Shown here piece by piece: positions 51,446-61,500 of a stretch of 64,000 nt of DNA. Position 1 is the stretch's first letter, and the number at the start of each line of letters is the position of its first letter. Source of the DNA: Microbacterium sp. 70-16 (GTDB lineage: Bacteria > Actinomycetota > Actinomycetes > Actinomycetales > Microbacteriaceae); assembly GCF_001898315.1 (NCBI RefSeq), contig NZ_MKTQ01000014.1, positions 1 to 64,000 of the forward strand, read 5' to 3'. Both the position numbers and the translations under genes were made by a program. Below the pieces are notes generated by a model. That model had not been told where the DNA came from. It saw only the letters and a list, made by a program, of their open reading frames with translations, and did no database searches.

Positions 51446-52867
51446 TCAGCGCAAGCGCGCGATCCACGCCTCGACGTCGTCGGCGGTGCGCGGGATGCCT
51501 GCGGAGAGGTTCTCGACGCCGTCGGCGGTCACCAGGACGTCGTCTTCGATACGCACGCCGATGCCGCGGTACTCCTCGGGAACGGTCAGGTCGTCGATTT
51601 GGAAGTAGAGCCCGGGCTCGATCGTGAAGACCATGCCTTCTTCGAGCACGCCGTCGTAGTACATCTCGCGCCGCGCCTGCGCGCAGTCGTGCACGTCGAG
51701 GCCGAGGTGGTGGCTCGTGCCGTGCACCATATAGCGGCGGTGCTGGCCGCCCTTGTCGGCATCCAGTGCCTCCTCGGCGGTCACCGGCAGCAGGCCCCAC
51801 TCGGCGGTGCGTGCGGCGATGACGGCCATCGCCGCTTCGTGCACGGCGCGGAAGCGCACGCCCGGCTTCGCGACGGCGAAGGCGGCGTCGGCGGCCTCAC
51901 GGACCGTCTCGTAGACCTTGCGCTGCACGTCGGTGAACGTGCCCGACACGGGGATGGTGCGGGTGATGTCGGCCGTGTAGAGGCTGTCGACCTCGACACC
52001 GGCGTCGACGAGGATGAGGTCGCCGGGCACGACCGCGCCGTCGTTGCGGGTCCAGTGCAGGTAGCACGCGTGCGGGCCGGATGCCGCGATCGTGTCGTAC
52101 CCCTCGCCGTTGCCCTCGGTGCGGGCCCGGTGGTGGAAGACGCCCTCGACGGCGCGCTCTCCGCGCGGGGTCGCGATGATGCGGGGCAGATCGGCGACGA
52201 TGTCGTCGAACCCGCGCGCGGTGACCTCGACGGCGAGGCGGAGCTGTTCGATCTCGTAGGCATCCTTGACCAGGCGCAGCTCCGACACGAACCGCGTCAG
52301 ATCGGCGTCTTCGTCCAGCACGAGGTCGTCCGCGGTCGCGGTGAAGTCATCGATGTGCGCCGTCGCGACGCCGAGGTCGGAGGCCACACCGTCCAGCGCC
52401 GGGCGCGGGCCGATCCAGAACTCGCCGATCGTCGCGTCGCCGTAGAACTCCGCCGTCGTGCGGTCAGCGCGTTCGCGGAGATACAGCGTCACGTCGTGGC
52501 CGGCCTCGGTCGGGTCGAACACCAGCACCGAATCGGGCACAGCGTCGCTTGCCCACCCGGTGAGGTGCGCGAACGCGGAGTGCGCGCGGAACGGGTAGTC
52601 GGTGTCGTTCGAGCGCTGCTTGTAGCCGCCCGCGGGCAGCACGAGCCGCTTGCCGGGGAAGGCCGCCGAGACGGCGTCGCGGCGCGCGGCGGCGAACGGA
52701 GCCTGCGCCCGCTGCGGCGGCGTGCCGCCCTGCCGCGGCGCCCACCCGGTCGAGATCGCGTCGAGGAACCCGCGCGGGAAGGGCTGCTTGCGGTTCTGGT
52801 TCTCGGTGGGGGTGTCGGCGGTGGTGGCGCCCTCGGGAGCGATCGTGTCGGACTCGTTCGTGCTCAT
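51446..52867 (-). CDS. pepP: Xaa-Pro aminopeptidase P
   Basis: This 473-residue dimetal peptidase has an N-terminal creatinase-like domain (NDTDYPFRAHSAFAHLTGW) and a C-terminal pita-bread domain with metal ligands Asp-Asp (VDAGVEVDSLYTADITRT), His (MVHGTSHHLGLDVHD), Glu (VFTIEPGLYF) and Glu (GVRIEDDVLV), all present. It removes N-terminal residues before proline. The first 40 residues (NESDTIAPEGATTADTP) are disordered. ATG is preceded by GACACT at six bases. Confidence 0.92.
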   Translation of the reverse strand: MSTNESDTIAPEGATTADTPTENQNRKQPFPRGFLDAISTGWAPRQGGTPPQRAQAPFAAARRDAVSAAFPGKRLVLPAGGYKQRSNDTDYPFRAHSAFAHLTGWASDAVPDSVLVFDPTEAGHDVTLYLRERADRTTAEFYGDATIGEFWIGPRPALDGVASDLGVATAHIDDFTATADDLVLDEDADLTRFVSELRLVKDAYEIEQLRLAVEVTARGFDDIVADLPRIIATPRGERAVEGVFHHRARTEGNGEGYDTIAASGPHACYLHWTRNDGAVVPGDLILVDAGVEVDSLYTADITRTIPVSGTFTDVQRKVYETVREAADAAFAVAKPGVRFRAVHEAAMAVIAARTAEWGLLPVTAEEALDADKGGQHRRYMVHGTSHHLGLDVHDCAQARREMYYDGVLEEGMVFTIEPGLYFQIDDLTVPEEYRGIGVRIEDDVLVTADGVENLSAGIPRTADDVEAWIARLR

Positions 52868-52911
52868 GCATCCAGTGTCCCACTTCGTCCGTCGGGCGGG
52901 ATGCCGAGCGG

Positions 52912-53943
52912 TCAGCCGGCGGGCTCGAACTGCACGACGAGGGGACGGTGGTCGCTGCCGCTGTCATCGAGCGAGCCCAGCACGACAGATCCGGTCGCCG
53001 TCCAGGCACCCGTCGCCAGAACGTGATCGATGGGGGTGCCCACGAGTTCGGGCCACGACGTCGACCACGTGCCGACGGCGCCCGTGCCGGTGGCGGAGGC
53101 GGCATCGTGGCACCGCCCGAGATCGGCGTCGTCGACGCCGAGGCGGGCCATGTTGTCGACCGTCGCGTTGAAGTCGCCCGCCATGATGACGTTGTCGCTG
53201 GCGCATTGGTCGGCGAGCCAGGTCAGATCGCTGCGCCAATGGTCCATGTCGTCCTGCCGCGGAGCGACGGCGTGGGCCGCGACGATCGTCGGGCCGTTGC
53301 CGTCGACGGGCATCGCGACGACGGTCGGCACGGTCGTCGTGTTGCTCGCGTCGCCCGAGGTCGATTCGACGACGGCGTAGTCGCCCAGCGATGGCGAGAT
53401 CAGCAGCGTGGTCGAGTTCGCCGCCCAATCGGGGTACCCCTCGAGTTCGCCGAAGTTCTCATGGTGCGCCCACATCGGCGAGCCCATCTCGCGCATCGCG
53501 ACCGCGACGGCCTCGCCGGTCTCGATCGTCGTCTCGGGCAGCGCGACGATGTCGGCCTGCATCGCGATCGCGGTCTGCGCGATCAGGTAAGCGTCGGTCG
53601 CGTCACCGGCGGTGTTCCACGTCATCACTCGGATCGCGGTGTCGGTCTTCAGTGGAAGAGCCTCACTGCCCAGCCCACGGGATGCCAGGATGCCGCCGTT
53701 CGCGATCGCTGCGATCGCCGCGATGATCGCGATGGATGCCGCGAACGCGCGCAGCGGTCGGATGAGCGCGACCAGCAGCATCAGCACGCACACGGCGGCG
53801 AACGCGACGACCATCACGCCCCGCAGCGACACGATCTGCGCGAACGGGAAGGTGCGCTCAAGGCGGAAGAACTGCGGCCAGGTGACCACCGCGGCGACGA
53901 TGGCTCCCAGCACGGTCAGCAGGAGTCCGAGCAGTCGCAACAC
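52912..53943 (-). CDS. Membrane-anchored endonuclease/exonuclease/phosphatase family protein
   Basis: This 343-residue protein has three N-terminal helices (LRLLGLLLTVLGAIVAAVVTW, VVAFAAVCVLMLLVALI, SIAIIAAIAAIANG) and then an extracellular EEP domain: VMTWNTAGDATDAY, ADIVALPETTIETG (catalytic E), MAGDFNATVDNM (D-x-N) and SGSDHRPLVVQF (DH). The family acts on phosphodiesters or phospholipids; this membrane-tethered form is common in actinobacteria. GTG with TAGAGT seven bases upstream. Confidence 0.85.
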   Translation of the reverse strand: MLRLLGLLLTVLGAIVAAVVTWPQFFRLERTFPFAQIVSLRGVMVVAFAAVCVLMLLVALIRPLRAFAASIAIIAAIAAIANGGILASRGLGSEALPLKTDTAIRVMTWNTAGDATDAYLIAQTAIAMQADIVALPETTIETGEAVAVAMREMGSPMWAHHENFGELEGYPDWAANSTTLLISPSLGDYAVVESTSGDASNTTTVPTVVAMPVDGNGPTIVAAHAVAPRQDDMDHWRSDLTWLADQCASDNVIMAGDFNATVDNMARLGVDDADLGRCHDAASATGTGAVGTWSTSWPELVGTPIDHVLATGAWTATGSVVLGSLDDSGSDHRPLVVQFEPAG

Positions 53944-53950
53944 GTCGGCG

Positions 53951-53956
53951 ACTCTA
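53951..53956 (-). promoter_or_regulatory. Putative -10 element (TAGAGT) for the EEP protein gene
   Basis: TAGAGT lies seven bases before the GTG at 53943 on the minus strand, and diverges from the PHP gene promoter. Confidence 0.5.
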
Positions 53957-54031
53957 CGTGAGCAGGCTGAGAAGACCGTGCATTCCGCTGCGCGTATGTG
54001 TCGCCTGCGCCCTCCGCAGGCTGGTGCCGGA

Positions 54032-54037
54032 TACGCT
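54032..54037 (+). promoter_or_regulatory. Putative -10 element (TACGCT) for the PHP gene
   Basis: TACGCT ends six bases before ATG at 54044. The bases between are CGGAGG, so a Shine-Dalgarno reading also exists. Confidence 0.45.
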
Positions 54038-54043
54038 CGGAGG

Positions 54044-54907
54044 ATGGCGCCGCACGGGACTTTCCGCGGTCCGAGTGACCTTCACCTGCACTCGGACCAC
54101 TCCGACGGCACCGAGCCGCCGGCAGCCGTCATGGCCGCCGCGCATCGCGCAGGTCTGCGCACAGCAGCGCTCACCGACCACGACACGACGTCGGGCTGGG
54201 CGGAAGCGGGCGAAGCCGCGACCTCGCTCGGCATGACGCTGCTGCCCGGGATGGAGCTGTCCGCGCGACACGAGTGGCGCAGCGTCCACGTGCTCGGCTA
54301 TCTCTTCGATCCCGACGATGCGGGCGTACGCGCCCTCACCGATCGGATCCGCACGTCGCGCCTGACCCGCGCCCGAGAGATGGCGGAGCGCATCGGGCGC
54401 GACCTCGATCTCACGTGGGAGGACATCGAGGCGCAGACCGCCGAAGGCGCGACGGTGGGCCGCCCGCATCTCGCCGACGCGCTCGTCGCGAAGGGGCTCG
54501 TCCGTGATCGGGGCGAGGCGTTCGCGGGCATCCTGCACCCGGGCAGCGACTACTACGTCGCGCTGTACGCACCCGATCCCGTCACGGCGGTCGCAACGAT
54601 TGCGGATGCCGGGGGAGTGCCGATCATCGCGCATCCGGCCGGGCGCGCGGGACTGCTGCCGGATCGCGTGACGACGGCGATGCTCGATGCGGGACTCGCG
54701 GGCTTCGAGCTCGGTCACCGCGAGAACGCGGAGCCGGCGCTGGCCCGCCTGCGCGCGCTCGTCGCGCGCCGCGATCTCATCGTGACGGGGTCGAGTGACT
54801 ACCACGGGGCCGGCAAACCGAACCAGCCCGGAGAGTTCACGACGAGCGACGACATGGTTGCGCGGATCATCGCCCGCGCTACAGGAAGCGCCCCCGTCTT
54901 TCCGTGA
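54044..54907 (+). CDS. PHP-domain phosphoesterase
   Basis: This 287-residue metal-dependent enzyme has the four PHP motifs: SDLHLHSDHSDGTEPP (H-x-H), ALTDHDTTSGW, LLPGMELSARHEWRSVHVLGY, and VPIIAHPAGRAG with GSSDYHG at the end. Best match is the nucleotide or 3',5'-bisphosphate type found in RNase AM/YciV relatives. Its stop falls inside a terminator-like hairpin at 54888-54923. Confidence 0.85.
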   Translation: MAPHGTFRGPSDLHLHSDHSDGTEPPAAVMAAAHRAGLRTAALTDHDTTSGWAEAGEAATSLGMTLLPGMELSARHEWRSVHVLGYLFDPDDAGVRALTDRIRTSRLTRAREMAERIGRDLDLTWEDIEAQTAEGATVGRPHLADALVAKGLVRDRGEAFAGILHPGSDYYVALYAPDPVTAVATIADAGGVPIIAHPAGRAGLLPDRVTTAMLDAGLAGFELGHRENAEPALARLRALVARRDLIVTGSSDYHGAGKPNQPGEFTTSDDMVARIIARATGSAPVFP

Positions 54908-54923
54908 GGAAGGACGAGGGCGC
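54888..54923. terminator. Hairpin at the PHP gene 3' end, between convergent genes
   Basis: GCGCCCCCGTCTTTCC and GGAAGGACGAGGGCGC pair at 14 of 16 positions around GTGA, the last bases of the PHP stop. It likely ends transcription of both the PHP gene and the SHOCT gene. Confidence 0.55.
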
Positions 54924-54941
54924 CTCTCGACAAGACCTCGG

Positions 54942-55358
54942 TCAGGCGAGCGCCTTGGCCTTGAGCGCCTCGAACTCGGCCTGCGTGATGGCGCCCGAGT
55001 CGAGCAGGCTCTTGGCCTGCGCGATCTGGTCGGGCGCGCTGGTTCCCGCGACCGACTTGATGTAGTCATCCTGCGCGGCCTTGTACTGCTGGGCTGCGAC
55101 GGCCTGACGCTCACCCATGCTGCCGCCACGGGTGATGAGGTAGACCAGCGCTGTGATGATGGGGAAGAAGATCAGGAACAGGATCCAGATCGCCTTGCCC
55201 CAGCCGCCGAGCTTGTTGTCACGGAAGATGTCGCCGACGATCGCGAAGAGCGCGAACAGGTACGACACGAAGATGAACACGGCGAAGAACCACCAGATGA
55301 GGTCCCAGAACGAGCCCCAGAACCCTTGGTATTCGACGGTGGCGTCGATGAAGCGCAT
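54942..55358 (-). CDS. PLDc_N/SHOCT membrane protein
   Basis: This 138-residue protein has two helices (FWDLIWWFFAVFIFVSYLFALFAI and IWILFLIFFPIITALVYLI), the latter in a PLDc_N-like context, and a C-terminal SHOCT motif (IAQAKSLLDSGAITQAEFEALKAKALA). ATG with GAAAGG upstream. SHOCT proteins are often oligomerisation tails of membrane stress proteins; exact role unknown. Confidence 0.85.
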   Translation of the reverse strand: MRFIDATVEYQGFWGSFWDLIWWFFAVFIFVSYLFALFAIVGDIFRDNKLGGWGKAIWILFLIFFPIITALVYLITRGGSMGERQAVAAQQYKAAQDDYIKSVAGTSAPDQIAQAKSLLDSGAITQAEFEALKAKALA

Positions 55359-55467
55359 GACGTGCCTTTCAGGAGGATGCGGGGGCACAGCGCCACCCGC
55401 TGCTCACACTAGCGAGGTCGCGGTGCGGCACGCATTTGTTCTCGCCCGTCGCGGGGGAGAAGCCTGA

Positions 55468-56979
55468 TCAGACGCCCGCGACGGGCGCGCCGCCCGTCGA
55501 GCCGCCGCGGCGGCGACGACGGCGACGCGCCGGAGCCGGGCGGCCGTCGTGGTGCTCGCGGCCTTCACCGTCGTGCGTACCCGTGCCGTCGGCGGAGCGA
55601 TCCGCGGTGGCGACAGGGGCGGATGCGGAGGCATCCGCTTCGCCGGCTGCGCCCTCGGCGAACGTCGAGCCGACCGGTGTCGCACCCGAGCGACGGCGGC
55701 GGCGACGACGCGAGCCGCCCTCGTCCGTGCCCTCGGCGGCGGCATCGGCCGCGCGGGCGGGCTGCTGCGTGCGGATCGTGCCGGTCTTGGCAGCCTTCGC
55801 GATGCGGCCCTTCGTGCCGGCGGGGATGTCGAGGTCGGTGAACAGGTGCGGGCTCGACGAGTACGTCTCGACGGGCTCGGGCTGGCCGAACTCGAGGGCG
55901 CGGTTGATGAGGGCCCACTTGTGCAGGTCCTCCCAGTCGACGAACGTGACGGCGATGCCGGTCTTGCCTGCACGGCCGGTGCGCCCCGCGCGGTGCAGGT
56001 AGGTCTTCTCGTCGTCGGGGATCGTGTGGTTGATGACGTGGGTGACGTCGTCGACGTCGATGCCACGGGCGGCGACATCGGTGGCGATGAGGATGTCCTT
56101 CTTGCCGGCCTTGAACGCGGCCATCGAGCGCTCGCGCGCCTCCTGGCTCATGTCGCCGTGCACGGCGCCTGCGTTGAAGCCGCGGTCGTTGAGCTCGTCG
56201 ACGAGGCGCTGCGCGGCACGCTTGGTGCGCGTGAAGACGACCGTCTTGCCGCGGCCCTCGGCCTGCAGGATGCGCGCGATGATCTCGTCCTTGTCGAGCG
56301 AGTGCGCGCGGTAGACGAGGTGCTTGATGTTCGCCTGCGTGAGGCCCTCGTCGGGGTCGGTCGCGCGGATGTGGATGGGGTTCGACATGAACCGGCGCGC
56401 GAGCGCGACGATTGGCCCCGGCATCGTCGCGGAGTACAGCATCGTGTGCCGGACGGGCGCGACCTTCGAGAAGATCTTCTCGATGTCGGGGAGGAATCCG
56501 AGGTCGAGCATCTTGTCGGCCTCGTCGAGCACGACCTCGGTCGCGTGCGACAGGTCGAGCAGGCGCTGGTTGTTCAGGTCGATGAGACGTCCGGGCGTGC
56601 CGACGACGATCTGCGCACCGGCCTTGAGCTGGTCGATCTGGCCCTCGTACGCCTTGCCGCCGTAGATCGCGACGACGCTCGTCGAACGGTTCGAGGTGAG
56701 CATGTCCATGTCTTCGTAGACCTGGACGGCGAGCTCTCGCGTCGGGACGACGATGAGGACCTTGACGCCGGGCTCGGGGTTCGGCCCGAGGCGCTGCACG
56801 ACGGGGATGCCGAAGCCGAAGGTCTTGCCGGTGCCGGTCTTGGCCTGGCCGATGATGTCCTGGCCGGGAAGACCCAGGGGGATGGTCTGCTCCTGGATGG
56901 GGAAGGCATCCACGATGCCCTTCGCCGCGAGCGCCTCGACGATGTCGGCGTCCACGCCCATGTCTGCGAATGTCGTCAC
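55468..56979 (-). CDS. rhlE: DEAD-box RNA helicase, RhlE-like
   Basis: This 503-residue helicase has all core motifs: Q motif (GIVDAFPIQEQTIP), AKTGTGKTFGFG, PTRELAVQV, GTPGRLID, VLDEADKMLD, SAT (MLYSATM), and C-terminal TRTKRAAQRLVDEL, TDVAARGIDV and HRAGRTGRAG. The C-terminal 130 residues are disordered with two poly-Arg patches (RRRRRRRSG and RRRRRRRGGS), a common RNA-binding tail. Order with the ferritin-like and DUF3107 genes is as in M. tuberculosis RhlE (Rv3211). GTG start; an AT-rich step precedes it, no clear ribosome-binding site. Confidence 0.88.
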   Translation of the reverse strand: MTTFADMGVDADIVEALAAKGIVDAFPIQEQTIPLGLPGQDIIGQAKTGTGKTFGFGIPVVQRLGPNPEPGVKVLIVVPTRELAVQVYEDMDMLTSNRSTSVVAIYGGKAYEGQIDQLKAGAQIVVGTPGRLIDLNNQRLLDLSHATEVVLDEADKMLDLGFLPDIEKIFSKVAPVRHTMLYSATMPGPIVALARRFMSNPIHIRATDPDEGLTQANIKHLVYRAHSLDKDEIIARILQAEGRGKTVVFTRTKRAAQRLVDELNDRGFNAGAVHGDMSQEARERSMAAFKAGKKDILIATDVAARGIDVDDVTHVINHTIPDDEKTYLHRAGRTGRAGKTGIAVTFVDWEDLHKWALINRALEFGQPEPVETYSSSPHLFTDLDIPAGTKGRIAKAAKTGTIRTQQPARAADAAAEGTDEGGSRRRRRRRSGATPVGSTFAEGAAGEADASASAPVATADRSADGTGTHDGEGREHHDGRPAPARRRRRRRGGSTGGAPVAGV

Positions 56980-57129
56980 AATACGTGCCTGTCTGGCGGT
57001 GAGAAGCCGCCGGGTGAGAAGTCCACGCCCTTCACTCAGCCACAGGCGCGGTGGCCCCGATCCGTCGCCGGGACCGTTCCAGCCTACCGGAGAGCGATCT
57101 GGCTGCCCCGGCGGCGCGCAGGCACCGCA

Positions 57130-57135
57130 TAGGCT
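57130..57135 (+). promoter_or_regulatory. Putative -10 element (TAGGCT) for the ferritin-like gene
   Basis: TAGGCT lies six bases before the GTG at 57142. A second in-frame GTG three bases later is equally usable. Confidence 0.5.
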
Positions 57136-57141
57136 GTCAGG

Positions 57142-57858
57142 GTGGTGACCTGGCCCTGGCAGCGCAATCGCACCACCGCACGCACCCTGAAGGTGCGCTC
57201 GCGGGGGGACTTCGGCGACGTCAATCGCGTCGACTTCGAAGAGCTCGCGCCCGACGTCGACACCTTCCTCGGGCAGGCCGCGTACCTGCAACTGGGCTAC
57301 TTCGAGACGCTCAGCCACCTGATCGCGCCGACGCCCGAGCTCTCGCAGAAGGAGTCGCTGTCGCTCGCGGCCGGTGCCGCCCTGCTCAAGCACCGTGAGC
57401 TCGTCGCGGTCGTGCGCGAGCGCGGCGATGACCCGACGGCCATCATGCTGCCGTTCCGCGAGCCGCTGGATGCCTATCGGGGTGCGACGCGCGGCGCGCG
57501 TCCGCTCGAGACGATGCTCTCGGTGCACGTCACGGCGGGCATGCTCGACGACTTCTACATCGCGCTGTCGGCGAGTTTCGGTGCGACGGGCGACCGCGTC
57601 GCGCAGATCCTGCGCGGCGACGACGAACGTCAAGCGCTCGCGCGCATCATCACCGAGGCGATCGACGCCGACGCCGAGTGGCGGTCGCTGCTGTCACTGT
57701 GGGGCAGGCGCCTCGTCGGCGACACGCTGCTGGTCGCGCGTGGCGCCCTGCGGCCGCACACGCTGGATGCCGCCGAGGAGAAGCGCGTCGAGCCGGTGTT
57801 CACCGACCTGCTCGCCGGCCACTCGCGCCGCATGGCGGCACTGGGCTTGGATGCCTGA
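57142..57858 (+). CDS. Ferritin-like fold protein (Rv3210c type)
   Basis: This 238-residue protein is all-helical with Glu/His-bearing stretches (FEELAPDVDTFLGQAAYLQLGYFETLSHLI; LLKHRELVAVVRE; VHVTAGMLDDFYIALSASFG; EAIDADAEWRSLLSLWGRRLVGDTLL) typical of ferritin-like/MiaE-like helical bundles. Diiron ligands are not all obvious, so catalytic activity is unsettled. It corresponds by order to M. tuberculosis Rv3210c. Confidence 0.75.
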   Translation: MVTWPWQRNRTTARTLKVRSRGDFGDVNRVDFEELAPDVDTFLGQAAYLQLGYFETLSHLIAPTPELSQKESLSLAAGAALLKHRELVAVVRERGDDPTAIMLPFREPLDAYRGATRGARPLETMLSVHVTAGMLDDFYIALSASFGATGDRVAQILRGDDERQALARIITEAIDADAEWRSLLSLWGRRLVGDTLLVARGALRPHTLDAAEEKRVEPVFTDLLAGHSRRMAALGLDA

Positions 57859-57889
57859 GGGCTTGGACGCCTGAGCTCGGGTCCGCGCG

Positions 57890-58180
57890 TCAGGAGATCT
57901 TCAGTCGCAGCCGCTCACGCGCGTCGTGCGTGGCGCGCGTGCGCGTCAGCGCGATCAGCGCGAGCGGCACGACGACCGCCGGCACGATGATCGACACGAT
58001 CCAGATCCACGGGCTCTTGGTCGTGACGCCTGCCCACGTGAAGGCGAGCCAGGTCACGCCGCCGAGCAGCGCGCCGAGGATGGGCGCGAGCGCGTTGCCG
58101 CGCGATGCACGGCCGGGCATCAGGTAGTGCAGGACGCTGCCGTAGGCGGCGCCGAAGATGAGCGCGAGGAGGATGTCCAC
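57890..58180 (-). CDS. Small multi-pass membrane protein
   Basis: This 96-residue protein has three hydrophobic helices: VDILLALIFGAAYGSVLHYLMPG, NALAPILGALLGGVTWLAFTWAG and WIWIVSIIVPAVVVPLALIALT. It belongs to a short actinobacterial hypothetical family, no function known. GTG start, 13 bp after the DUF3107 stop, probably one transcript. Confidence 0.65.
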   Translation of the reverse strand: MDILLALIFGAAYGSVLHYLMPGRASRGNALAPILGALLGGVTWLAFTWAGVTTKSPWIWIVSIIVPAVVVPLALIALTRTRATHDARERLRLKIS

Positions 58181-58193
58181 GGTGCGGCGGGTG

Positions 58194-58418
58194 TCAGGCG
58201 ACGAAGCCGATGCGGCGGGACTCTTCCGTGCCCACCTCGACGAACGCGATGCCCGCGGTCGGGACGATGTACGTGTTGCCCTTGACGTCGGTGAAGGAGA
58301 CGGCGCTCTGGCCGCCCTCGAGCGCGGCTGAGACGGTCTTCGCGACGGCATCCGCCGACTGGTCGGACTCGAAGTTGAGCTCGCGTGCGGTGTTCGCGAT
58401 GCCGATGCGGATCTCCAC
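58194..58418 (-). CDS. DUF3107 protein (TB9.4 type)
   Basis: This 74-residue protein, MEIRIGIANTARELNFESDQSADAVAKTVSAALEGGQSAVSFTDVKGNTYIVPTAGIAFVEVG, matches actinobacterial DUF3107, called TB9.4 in M. tuberculosis. Small alpha/beta protein of unknown role. GTG with GGAAAGGCAG upstream. Next to RhlE, ferritin-like and AdnAB genes as in mycobacteria. Confidence 0.9.
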   Translation of the reverse strand: MEIRIGIANTARELNFESDQSADAVAKTVSAALEGGQSAVSFTDVKGNTYIVPTAGIAFVEVGTEESRRIGFVA

Positions 58419-58566
58419 GATGACTGCCTTTCCGGCCCGGGTGGCGGGCGCATGTCGACTCTACGACACGGCGGCAGGGTGCAGACGCGGATGCCGCACT
58501 CGCCCTGCTCGCTGTGCGCGAACGCGTGCCGAGGACGGTGCGCGCGGCGATGTCGGCGACGCCGGA

Positions 58567-58572
58567 TACCGT
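58567..58572 (+). promoter_or_regulatory. Putative -10 element (TACCGT) for the adnA-like gene
   Basis: TACCGT precedes the ATG at 58579 by six G residues; no ribosome-binding site other than the G-run. Confidence 0.4.
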
Positions 58573-58578
58573 GGGGGG

Positions 58579-61500
58579 ATGCCCCTGGATTCCGCGCAGC
58601 GCGCCGTCGTGGACCTGCCGCCGGACGCCTCGGGCGTCGTCGTCGGCGCCTCCGGATCGGGCAAGACGACCGCCATCATCGCGCGGGTCGAGGCTCTGCT
58701 GCACGCGGGGATTGCGCCCGACGAGCTCCTCGTGCTGACCCCGACGCGGGCCGGCGCGACGGCGCTGCGTGACCGGCTCGCGATCGCGGTGCGCATGGCG
58801 ACGCCGGGGCCGCTCGCTCGCTCGCTCGCCGCGTTCGCCTACCAGCTCGTCCGCGCGCACGCGGTCGCGGTCGGTGATGAGCCACCGCAGCTGCTGACGG
58901 GACCTGACGAAGACCGCATGCTGCAGGACCTGCTCGACGGCGACGCGGAGGACGAGGCCGACGGACGTCGCCGATGGCCCGAGTGGCTCGGCGCAGAGAT
59001 CCGCGGCACGCGGGGGTTCCGCGCCGAGCTTCGGGCGTTCCTGGCGGAGTGCACCACGCTCGGCATCGAGCCGGTCGAGTTGGCGCGGCTCGCTCGTGTG
59101 CACGATCGTGAGGTGTGGGCGACGCTCGCGTCGTTCGCGACCGACTATCACGCGGTGCGGGCGGGCATGCGCGGGGCGCATCGCGACGCCGCGGGACTCG
59201 TGCGCGAGGCCGTGGGCCTCGTGCGGACGACGCCGGGCGCGGTCACCTCACGCGTGCGGGTGCTCCTCGTCGATGACGCGCAGGAGCTGACCCTCGGCGG
59301 CATCGAACTTCTCGAGGCGTGCCGGGCCGCGGGCGTCGCGGTGCTCGCGTTCGGCGACCCGGATGTGGGTGCGGGTTCGTTCCGCGGTGCGCGTCCGGAG
59401 AACTTCGCTCGGCTCGCGGCGGGCGCGGCCGTCCACGTCCTCGACGGCACGCACCGGGGGACGCCGGTGCTGGCGGAGCTCGCGGCGCAGGTCACGGCGC
59501 GCATCGGCGCCGTCGGTGTCGTCGCGCACCGCCGCCGCCCGACGGGCGCCGGTTTCGACGCGTCGGTGCGCGCGTACACGGCGCGCTCGAGCGCGGAGGA
59601 GTATGACCTCATCGCCCGGCTCCTGCGCGAGCGGCACCTGCACGACGGCGTCGCGTGGGGGTCGTGCGCCGTGATCGCGCACGACAGTCGCCAAGTGCGT
59701 GCGCTCGAGGGCGAACTCGCGGCGCGCGAAGTCCCGACCGCGAGCAGCCACACGCGCACGCTCGGCGAGACCCGCGCCGTGCGCGATCTGCTGCGCCTGG
59801 TCGACCTCGCCGGGCAGGACGAGTGGACCGCCGACGACACCCTCGACGCGCTGCGCAGCGGGGGACTGGATGCCGTCGAGGTGCGCCGCCTGCGCACGGC
59901 GCTGCGGCATGACGCGTTGCGGGCGGCGGGTGCGGACGGGGCGGCGGAGGCCGAGGCTTCGGATGCCGGCGCGGGCGTGGCCTCTGTCGCCGACGTCGTA
60001 CCGGGCGCGCGCGAGCTGCTCGCCTCGGGATTGCGGCACCCGATCGACTTCGAGCTGCTCGACACGCGCGAGGGGCGACGCGCGGCGCGCGTCGCCCGCA
60101 CGCTCGCCCAGCTGCGCGCGCAGCTGGGCGAGGACGCCACGGCGCACGAGCTGCTGTGGACCGCGTGGGAGGCGTCGGGGTGGGAGCGCTCGTGGCGTGA
60201 GGCCGCGAGCGGGCACGGGCCGCTCGCGGCACAGGCGCGGCGCGACCTCGACGCCGTCGTCGCGCTCTTCCAGTCCGCGAAGCGGCACGGTGATCGGGGC
60301 GACGGCACCGCCCCGATCGCGTTCCTGCGCGGCATCCTCGACTCCGACGTCGCCGAAGACAGGCTCACCGCACCGCCGCGCGACGGCGTCGTGCAGGTGT
60401 TGACCCCTGCGGCGGCGCTCGGCGCCGAGTTCGACACCGTCGTCGTCGCGGGCGTGCAGGATGGCGTCTGGCCGAATCTGCGCACGCGCGGTGGCCTGTT
60501 CGACACGTGGCGGCTCGCGACGGCGGGCGATGAGGCCGTCGACGCGCTCGACCTGCGCCGCGGCGTGCTGCACGACGAGTTGCGGCTGTTCGCCCGCGCG
60601 ATCACGCGTGCGAACGCCCGTCTCATCGTCACGGCGGTCGACGACGACGACACCGGCCCAAGCGTGCTGTTCGAGCTGCTGCCGCCGGCGGAGCCCGCGC
60701 CGGTCAGCGCCGAGCATCCGCTCTCGCTGCGTGGCCTCGTCGCGCGCTACCGACGCACCCTGACGGATGCCCGGGCCACCGCATCCGCGCGGACGGATGC
60801 CGCGGCCCAGCTGGCGCTGCTCGCCGCCGCGGGTGTCGCGGGCGCCGACCCTGACCAGTGGTACGGCGTCGCGGAGGCGACGAGCACGGGCCCCCTGTAC
60901 GACCTCGACGTCGAGCAGGCGCGGGTGTCGCCCTCGAAGCTCGAGGCGATCGACGAGTGCCAGCTCAATTGGGTGATCGGTGACCTCGGGGGTGACGCGG
61001 GCAGCGTCGGTGCCGGGCTGGGCACCCTCATCCACGCGGCGCTCGAGCACGCGGAGGGTGCCGACGAAGCCGCGCTGTGGGCGGCCGTGGAGAGTCGGTG
61101 GGGCGAACTCGAGTTCGAGGCCGCGTGGATCGAACGCACCGAGCGAACCCGCGCGCGCGACCTCATCGCGCGGCTGAGCAGGTACCTGCGCGATGCGGAA
61201 GCGGCGGGCACCGTGCTGCTGGAGGCCGAGCCGCATTTCGAGCTGGAGGTGGCGGTGCCGGCGGCGCGGCGTCCTGCCGTCATCAGCGGCACGATCGACC
61301 GCGTTGAGCTGACGGCCGAGGGCACGGTCGTCATCGTCGACCTCAAGACGGGCCGCACCCAGGCGACGGGCGAGAAGGCCGCCGAGGGCAATCCGCAGCT
61401 GAGCGCGTATCAGCTCGCTTTCGAACAGGGGGCGATCCCCGCGGCGACGGCGCATCCGTCCGGCGGAGCCAAACTGCTCGTCCTGAAGAAGAACCGGAAC